Assembly: GCA_027886185.1 (NCBI GenBank)
Contig: WOAB01000211.1
Coordinates: 4,998,001-5,062,000 of the forward strand
Direction of reading: 5' to 3'
DNA length: 64,000 nucleotides
Origin: Rheum nobile
Lineage: Eukaryota > Streptophyta > Magnoliopsida > Caryophyllales > Polygonaceae
The notes beneath the pieces are model-generated. The model did no database searches. It was not told the DNA's origin and was given only the letters and a program-made list of their open reading frames with translations. Positions 56,742 through 64,000 of the stretch are shown here, in pieces (within the stretch, counting starts at the first letter, position 1; the number at the start of each line of letters is the position of its first letter). Made by a program: the position numbers and the translations under genes.

Positions 56742-59307
56742 ATGAAGATAGGATTTTGGAATTCTAGGGGCGTTCGTCGCCCTCATTTCTAGACTGAAAT
56801 TGCCTTCATGAAATGATCTAATCAACTTGATTTGTTATGCTTAGCGGAAACAAAAACGAATGAATTGCCAAGTCCCACTTTTTTCGATAAAATAGGATTT
56901 AAATCAGTTGTTACGACCCTGGCCCAAGGCTCTAAAGGCGGACTTTGGCTCCTTAATGAATCACTGCCTTTACAAAATATTAGTGTCCTGTTTAATGACA
57001 ACAACATCCTGCTATTACAATTACAACATAATCAATTCCACCTTCTCCTTTTTTTCCTTTATGCTCCAAGTTGTGAACAACTGAAAAATGATTACTGGAA
57101 CACAATCGGAAATATGATTAGTTCCTACAATTTACTAGTTATGATTATGGGCGACCTGAATGATAGTATCCTTCCATCCAATAACCTTGGTGGTACACTC
57201 CCATCTTACTCAAGATTTACCAGACAACAATTTTTTAGCAGATTTTGGTCTTCTTAATACCAACTTTTCAGGTTTTCCTTTTACTTGGCGAAAATCTGCA
57301 TATACTACTGACATTATCCATGAACGCTTAGATCGAGTTCTTATCCAGCCCATTTTACCACCATATTTTCATCGATTATCGTCCAACATCATCCATTTAC
57401 TACATCTGCTCACAGTCTTATCACACTCTCGTTGGGTCATTCTCAACTTTTTAGGAAATACCTCTTCCGCTTTGAAACGGCTTGGATTGTTGATCCCTCT
57501 TATCGTTCGTTGGTTCAAAAAGTTTGGAAATACAATCATAAGGGTTCCTACATGTTCAAAATATATATGAAACATAAATTACTTAAACAATATTCTAAAT
57601 GTTGGAATAAATTTAAAAATGAAAACAACTATGAACAACTTAAAACAACTGAGGCTAAACTACAAGACCTTCAAACACAAATATTACAATCTACTCATTC
57701 TCCTCATCTTTTCTCAAAATACAAAACGCATCTTGTGAAATATAATAAACTCCTTGAATTCCAGCACTTGTTCTGGAAGCAACGTGCTAAGTCAATCCAT
57801 TTGATAAACACATATAAAAACACGAAATATTTTCAATCTATGGCAAAAATCAAAACGCATAAAAAGAAGATCTCTTCATTCCAAACCCATGATGATGTAT
57901 TTTCCATGACCATCAGCTTATTCAAACATCGATCTCACAAGAACTACAGTCCCGATTTACTCCTAATATACTTCATTCTATTACAGACGGTGACTTAGAT
58001 ATTATTCCGCCACTTATTTCTCTTCAGGATGTCGTCCTCTTCCGAAATTAAAAAAGTTGTCTTTGACCTACCACTTAATAAAACTCTCGGTCTTGATGGG
58101 TACCCGGCTGAATTCTACCACACTTACTGGCCTTTTGTTAGTAAAGCTCTGACATATGCTATTCATGCGTTCTTTCACTCAGGACAACTCCTCAAAGAAT
58201 GTACGCACTCTTTCATTGCACTTATCCCTAAAACTAAAAAGCCTACGACGATTAATCATTATCGCCCTATCAGTTAATGCAACACAACATACAAAATTAT
58301 AACCAAAATTATTGCAAATAGATTAAAAGTTTTGCTCCCCAAAATCATTAGTTCTTATCAAGGTGCCTTTGTTGAGGGACGATTGATTCAAGACAACATC
58401 CTCATTGCTCATGAAATCTTCCATTCTTTCCATACGAGAAAAAGGGAAAGAAAGGATGGATGGCCCTTAAATTAGACATGAAAAAAGCCTATGACAAATT
58501 AAATTGGAATTTCATTAAGACTATTCTACTGAAATTTGGATTTTCTGATATTTGGGTTCGTCTCCTAATGACCTGCATCACTTCTACCTCATTCTCGGTA
58601 CTTGTCAACAATGAACTAGGTCCGATGTTTTCTCCTTCCTGCGGCCTACGACAAGGTGACCCTATTGCTCCATTCAAATTTATTATGGCAATGGAATTCC
58701 TTTCTAGATCACTTACCCTTGAATCTCAACATCAGAATCCTAAGGTGGGTATTCAATTGACTCGTAACGGCACTTGTATCACGTTCCTTACCTTTGCAGA
58801 TGATACTCTAATCTTTGCTATTGCAACACAGACAAGCATGTTATATATTCAAGACCATCTTGACAAGTTCAGTCGTACCTCTGGCTTATCAATTAACTTT
58901 CATAAGAGCTCCTTTCAAACTTCCTCTAATATTACTACCACACAGACTGAAACACTTGCTTCCATTTTGAATATTCAAGTCACTAAGTCAATGGAGAAAT
59001 ATCTTGGTATTTCGATTGTTCGAGGCCGAGTCAAAAAGGAATTTTTTATTATTCCATAGTCAGCCTTAAAAAACAACTGTCGAAATGGAAAGAAAATTCT
59101 CTATCTCAGGCTGGACATCTTGTACTTATTCAATCTAATCTATTATCTAAAGCAAACTTCTTAATGCAAAGTTTTCTTCTCCCATCTACACTTTGTAATG
59201 ACATTGACAAAATCAATAAAAACTGTTTTTGGAACAAACAAACCACTAAATATTGTGCTCTTATTAGCTGGGATAATCTCTGTCAACCAAAATCTCTGGG
59301 TGGGCTA
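56742..59307 (+). pseudogene. L1-type LINE ORF2 (endonuclease and reverse transcriptase), broken
   Basis: Starts MKIGFWNSRGVRRPHF at 56742, followed by two in-frame stops, then LCLAETKTNE (endonuclease Glu), IMGDLND and, after a frameshift, FPFTWRK and ERLDRVL. A linker (57432-57998) leads to the RT: GLDGYPAEFY, FIALIPKT and HYRPIS, a stop at 58274, SSYQGAFVEGRLIQDN, KLDMKKAYDKLNW, GLRQGDPIAPF, the catalytic FADDTL and MEKYLGI. The 3' part ends in WDNLCQPKSLGGL at 59306, where a gypsy LTR begins. ORF2 nicks DNA and copies element RNA onto it. At least four stops and three frameshifts make it dead before the gypsy insertion. Confidence 0.85.
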
Positions 59308-59878
59308 TGATACGAATAACCCCTGAGTGTTGTCTGCAACGCAGGATCTTGACTCCTCAATCCTGGATTGATTCTTCTCCTCCGTAGCCAAAGTGATGGC
59401 TTTCCTAGGGTTAAAGAGATAACCCTCAATTGCGTCAAGAGATGACGTGAAGATCAAACAGATGATCTGAATACCGAAGAGACAGTGTAGAACTTGCTCG
59501 AAGCGACGAGCTACGGGATAAACGATTCGTGGAATCGAAGGGGTGACGTTAGAATTCAAGGAATGAGCGTACTCAACTTCTAAGGAGCGAACTCAACTTT
59601 TACTACTTAAATTCAACGTGAAGAATACAAACTAGGGTTCCAAGTCTTAAATAGTCTAAACGGAAATAACATAAAATAATAATAATAAAATATTCATTAA
59701 AACGACGGGTCTTGAAAACGCTGACGCGGAACGAACTCGGAGAAAAACGGCGGTCGCCGTAATTAAACGGCGGCCGCTGCCCAAAAGCCATAGCCAAACT
59801 CCATGCCGGGCACCAAACGGCGGGCGTCGGGCACCTTACGGCGGGCGCCGTAAACCCGGCGGCGGTCGCCGCCCTTCA
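59308..59878 (-). repeat. 3' LTR (approx. 571 bp) with GC-rich block
   Basis: Edges TGATACGAATAACCC at 59308 and CCCTTCA at 59878 give TG..CA. A purine run GGAGAAGA lies just outside on the minus strand, a weak polypurine tract. The part at 59740-59878 is made of ACGGCGGGCGCCG-like words repeated about six times. The right edge is provisional because the second LTR is outside the window. Confidence 0.6.
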
Positions 59879-59913
59879 GTCTTCTCCGCGAGCTCGGCGT
59901 GTTCGTCTTTTGG

Positions 59914-62034
59914 TCAGGTTGGGTTGGACGAGGCCTCGCTTAAGCCTTCATAGGTCACGAGGAGAACCCATTTAGGACTAGATGAAGTCGTGTCACTTGC
60001 GTATGCCCGCAAGACTAAAGACTGTGTGGCTCGTTCCATTGCTCTGGCGCGGGCTCTTGTCATCGGACCATCCGAGCGCACCTTCATTGCGTCCTCTTCG
60101 TCCTGCGCCGTCATCAAGGGGGCCATGGAGCTATCAATCTCCCCTTCTTGGCTGCGAAGCGTCCCCGCTTCGTCCTCGTCGTCAAAAGCATGAGGAGTGT
60201 AAGGAGCAAGGTCAGCGACGTTGAATGTCGGGTGTGCGCCGTAGTCATCGGGTAACTCCAAGCGATAGGCATTGGCCCCAAGGCGTTGCAGCACCCGGAA
60301 AGGACCATCACCTCTCGCGTTCAGTTTGTGGCGTCGCTTCAATGGAAAGCGTTCCTTGCGCAAATGCAGCCACACCAAGTCGTCGGCCTCATAAGCAACT
60401 GGGCGGCGGTGTTTGTTGCGTTGTGCAGCTACTTGCTCGGACCTCCGCTCCAGCTGTTGTCTCGTCCGTTCATGGAGTGCCTTGACCTGGTCCGCTCGAT
60501 CCACGCCCTTCATGCTCTCCTTTTCCTTCATTGGCCGTGGTATGAGATCCAAGGGGGTGAGCGGATTGAGGCCGTAGACCACCTGGAAGGGAGTCTGCTG
60601 CGTCGCCGAGTGCATGGACCTGTTATATGCAAATTCAACAAAAGGCAAGCACTCTTCCCACTTGCGGAGGTTAGACTTTAACATAGTACGCAATAAAACA
60701 CCCAAAGTCCTATTAGTAACCTCCGTTTGCCCATCGGTCTGGGGGTGATAGCTAGTAGAGAACAACAATTTAGTTCCCAGTTTGGCCCACAAAGATTTCC
60801 AAAAATAACTCACAAATTTAGCATCACGATCAGACACTATACTCCAAGGGATACCATGCAGCTTAACAACATGCTCAAAAAATAAAGAAGAAATCTCAGA
60901 AGCATTATGAGTAGTCTTGCATGCAATGAAGTGAGCCATCTTAGAGAACCTATCAACTACCACAAATATCGAGTCCCTCCCCTTCTTAGACATGGGCAAC
61001 CCAGTGATAAAATCCATACTAATATCTTTCCATGGAACATTCGGAATAGGCAAAGGGGTATACAAACCTTGGGGAATCGATCTAGACTTAGCATGCACAC
61101 AAGTAACACAAGCCTTGCAAAAACGTGTAACATGATGCAACATTTTAGGCCAATAGAAATGTTCCTTTAATGCAGCCAAGGTTTTAGGGATACCAAAATG
61201 ACCTCTACCCTCATGAGCTTCCTGAATTAGCAACCGACGTATAGAAGTCTTTGGGATACAAAGTTTCCCGGCCTTAAATAGGTAGCCATTATCAATATAG
61301 AATCCATTAGACTCTCCAATTTCCATGCATGTTTTAAAAATGTCAGCAAAGTCATCATCATGCATATACACATCCTTAATCAAGGAGAAGCCTAAGATAG
61401 AAGCATCAAGATGGGTAAGTAACACATACCTGCGAGAGAGGGCGTCAGCAACCACATTCTCCTTTCCTTTCTTGTACTTGACCACATAGGGGAAGGTCTC
61501 CATGAATTCTACCCATCGGGCATGGCGGCGGTTGAGGTTGTATTGACCCTTCAAATACTTCAACGCCTCATGGTCGGAGTGAATGACGAACTCCTTGGGC
61601 CATAAATAATGTTGCCAAGTCTTCAACACCTGAATAAGAGCATAGAGCTCTTTGTCATAAGTTGGGTAGTTGAGTTTGGCGCCTATGAGCTTCTCGCTAA
61701 AGTATGCGATGGGGCGCCTATCTTGTAGCAAGACCCCTCCAATTCCATGATGAGAAGCGTCACACTCCACCTCAAAGGTCTTGGAGAAGTCCGGTAATTG
61801 CAGCAAAGGAGCGTTGCACAATCGGTCCTTCAAAGTGATGAAGGTGGTCTCATGTGTGGTCGTCCATTCAATAGACGCGGCTTTCTTTATAAGCTCATAA
61901 AGCGGGGCTGCAATGGTGGAGAAGTCACGCACAAAGCGACGGTAGAAGCCAGCCAAGCTCAGGAATGACCGCACCATGGTTGGTGTAGTGGGCCGTGGCC
62001 ATTCTTTTATGGCGCGAACCTTCTCTTGGTCAAC
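59914..62034 (-). pseudogene. Gypsy RNase H and integrase
   Basis: Follows the RT in the same frame after the TAG at 62035. RNase H: FEVECDASHHGIGGVL, FSEKLIGAKLNYPTYDKEL and HSDHEALKYLKGQ. Integrase: zinc-binding GHFGIPKT with CKACVTCVHAKS, catalytic Asp in DISMDFITGLP, Asp in SIVSDRDAKF and Glu in HPQTDGQTEVTNRT, then the GPF module RGDGPFRVLQR. The C-terminal tail is acidic, then TRARARAME. RNase H removes RNA from the hybrid and integrase inserts the cDNA. Within 59914-61977 no stop interrupts it. Confidence 0.92.
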
Positions 62035-62976
62035 CTATAGTCCATCCTTGCACACAACAAAACCAAGAAAAATAGTGGAATCCGAACAAAAATAACATTT
62101 ACTCAGGTTAGCATAAAGTTTCTCTTTTCTAAGACACTCTAAGACCTTCCTAAGATGCTCAACATGCTCATCCAAAGACCTGCTGTAAACAAGGATATCA
62201 TCGAAGTAGACAACCACAAATTTTCCTAAGTAAGCCCGTAAAACATGGTTCATCAACCTCATAAAAGTGCTAGGGGCATTGGTCAAATCAAAAGGCATAA
62301 CCAACCACTCATAAAGGCCATACTTAGTCTTAAATGCAGTTTTCCACTCATCGCCCTCATGCATCCTAATTTGATGATACCCACTCTTAAGATCAATTTT
62401 CGAAAATAAAATAGCACCATGCAATTCATCAAGCATATGATCAAGTCTAGGAATAGGGTGTCGATACTTCACTGTAATTTGGTTGATCGCCCGACAATCA
62501 ACACACATGCGCCAACTACCATCCTTCTTGGGCACAAGAATGACCGGGACGGCGCAAGGGCTTAAGCTCTCTCGGACGTGGCCCTTATCCAACAACTCTT
62601 GGACTTGGCGCTGCAATTCCTTTGTTTCCTCTGGGCTCGCGCGATATGCAGCGCGGTTAGGAAGAGAGGCGCCAGGGACAAAATCGATTTGATGCTCAAT
62701 ACCACGAATAGGTGGCAATCCTTCGGGCAGCTCCTCGGGCATCACGTCCTCAAATTCCTGCAAAAGGGAAGACACTGCAGGGGGTAAATCAACAAGATCT
62801 TTAACATTTAATAGACACGCGAAAGGAACAAGTAAAAAGCAAGGAAGTCTTCCCTGAATGACTGGGGAGACATCCCGAGACCTAGCCAAAAGAGGTCGGT
62901 TCTCACACGAGCCTTGGATGCCAGCCTTTGGTGTCGATTTCTGGGGTATGTCATGGGCAACGGCTTTATCCTTGGC
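62035..62976 (-). pseudogene. Gypsy reverse transcriptase
   Basis: FEDVMPEELPEGLPPIRGIE, then RQVQELLDKGHVRES, SPCAVPVILVPKKDGSWRM, FSKIDLKSGYHQIR, LTNAPSTFMRLMN and the catalytic YFDDILVYS. The end VVCKDGL is followed by a TAG at 62035-62037, after which the same frame continues into VDQEKVRAIKEWP. All RT motifs are intact; only the stop separates it from RNase H. Confidence 0.92.
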
Positions 62977-64000
62977 TTATTCAAGGGCCTTAACGCGGTT
63001 CCTTTCCACGTGATCCTGCATAATCTCTTGAGGGCTCATAGGAAGCAATGTCACCTTCCTTCCATTGTGCATGAAGACGTAGTTGTTGAGAAACCCATCA
63101 TGAAGGGCTCGCTTGTCGAATTGCCAAGGACGCCCTAATAGAAGATGGGTGGCATCCATGGGGACTATGTCACAAAGCACGGAATCCTTGTAATGGCCAA
63201 TGCTGAAATTGATAGTGCATTGCCGCTTCACAACATTGGAGTCATCACCCTCGGAGATCCATTGTAGGCTATAAGGTTGGGGGTGTGGAGTTGTGTCGAA
63301 CTTGAAGTGCTTGATCACCTTTTCATTTATGATATTGCAACAACTTCCACCATCTATGATGACACTCAAAGAAGCACCCTGGACCGCACATTTAGTATGA
63401 AATAAATTTTCACGTTGGTCAAGTAAGGTACCTTCTTTGGCGGTGAGGACACGGCGAGTAACCAGGCTAAGGGGCACATTGCCTTGGTCATCCATGGGGC
63501 TGCAAATATACCCATCCAACTTCTCTGCTTCCTCGTCCTGGTCATACGAGTCGAACACTGGTGGGCCGTCCGGGGTGTCATCGTCAAAAGACTCGTATCC
63601 GAAAAAGTGTGAGAAGAGGACGCGCTTGTTGTTGGGGAAGTCCCGTTGTAGGTGGCCATGCCCTTGGCACTTATAACAGACCTTGTCACGCACCCGGTCA
63701 TCGGAAGGAGGTGCACGCCGCTGCGGTAGCTCGTTGACGCGTGCCGGGGTGTTGCTCGGCCGAGTGACCGGCGCCGGCGGTGTAGTCGCGGGAGCGGACT
63801 GCGAAGAGGAGCGCACATGAGAAGGAAATGAACCAAATGGGGTGGAGGGAACATACCTGGAATTGGTGCGGGACCAAGACGCGCGCTTAGCCGCTTGATC
63901 TTGTGACCATATCTCTTGTGCCGTATGAGCGCACTTTTGGAGGTCTCGAATATTAAGCACCCGAATTTGGTTGCGAATGGGCTCATGTAGGCCACGAAGG
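62977..64000 (-). pseudogene. Gypsy gag zinc knuckle and protease
   Basis: From the right edge: Ser/Pro/Ala-rich gag tail, then CYKCQGHGHLQRDF, a zinc knuckle in which the last Cys of CCHC is Phe (63658-63700), an acidic spacer (FDDDTPDGPPVFDSYDQDEE), and the aspartic protease with SVIIDGGSCCNIINE and LLLGRPWQFD. D-G-G in place of D-S/T-G is usual in this lineage. Ends at a TAA (62977-62979); the same frame then continues into the RT. Confidence 0.88.

Larger units (their letters stand above)
59308..64000 (-). mobile_element. Ty3/gypsy retrotransposon, 3' LTR to gag, continuing beyond the window
   Basis: Minus-strand element inserted into the LINE at 59308. Visible are the 3' LTR, then the polyprotein in reverse order: integrase, RNase H, RT, protease and a gag zinc knuckle at the right edge. 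There is no chromodomain after the integrase. The tail has a TRARARAMERA motif, as in CRM/Reina-like plant elements, but the lineage is not settled. All domains share a single frame, so it is the least decayed retrotransposon here. Confidence 0.9.

Overview
This is a transposon-dense stretch of a plant (angiosperm) nuclear genome. The evidence is GT-AG introns, plant-type Ty3/gypsy polyproteins primed by initiator-tRNA-Met or tRNA-Asp, a FAR1/MURA-type Mutator transposase, an Ulp1-like cysteine protease carried by a transposon, a plant mobile domain protein, plant Helitron ends (hairpin plus CTAG) and a TTA-flanked Tourist-like MITE. I see no intact ordinary host gene; almost every coding stretch belongs to a mobile element or was captured by one. 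The species cannot be named from this sequence.

Layout. 1-4133: 5' part of a minus-strand gypsy element (RT, protease linker and gag remnants, PBS, 2.06 kb LTR) that cuts off the front of a plant mobile domain gene (4134-5793). 6502-8726: an inverted-repeat element with CCCCATCCCC-rich ends, an LTR fragment and a Helitron 3' end. 8727-13252: degenerate repeats and a Tat/Athila-like LTR with palindromes and a doubled TATA box. 13253-18248: a minus-strand solo LTR that has acquired a 744 bp AACAC satellite and a TA-targeting element (15545-17850) carrying a GC-rich insert. 18367-19515: a small Pack-MULE-like element.

19548-28748 is the centrepiece: a 9.2 kb Mutator-like element with 65 bp terminal inverted repeats and a perfect 9 bp target duplication. 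It encodes two convergent genes, a three-exon FAR1/MULE transposase and a seven-exon Ulp1-type protease on the opposite strand with its His-Asp-Cys triad visible. Each reading frame is broken by a single TAG. Its non-coding DNA, introns included, is filled with a TTGCACTTT motif. A 1.4 kb deletion derivative that keeps only the ends and this motif, folded into a giant palindrome, lies at about 31765-33170. Between them is a 569 bp MULE-like MITE (29958-30526).

33171-45690: AT-rich DNA with a degraded transposase, two non-autonomous Helitrons (37849-40187 and 40919-42945), a Tourist-like MITE, a 311 bp almost perfect hairpin (43220-43530), and a second TA-flanked element (43620-45690) that captured two exons of a soluble epoxide hydrolase. 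45700-54900: nested gypsy elements, including a complete gag-only element (47979-52770, TSD CACCG) that sits inside an older LTR and itself received a tRNA-Asp-primed LTR fragment. 56742-59307: a broken L1-type LINE, cut off by a minus-strand gypsy element (59308 to the window end) whose polyprotein stays in one frame with only two stop codons.

The order of insertion can be read directly: older gypsy remnants, LTRs and the LINE are interrupted by later insertions, while the MULE, the hairpin and the 59308 gypsy element look youngest.
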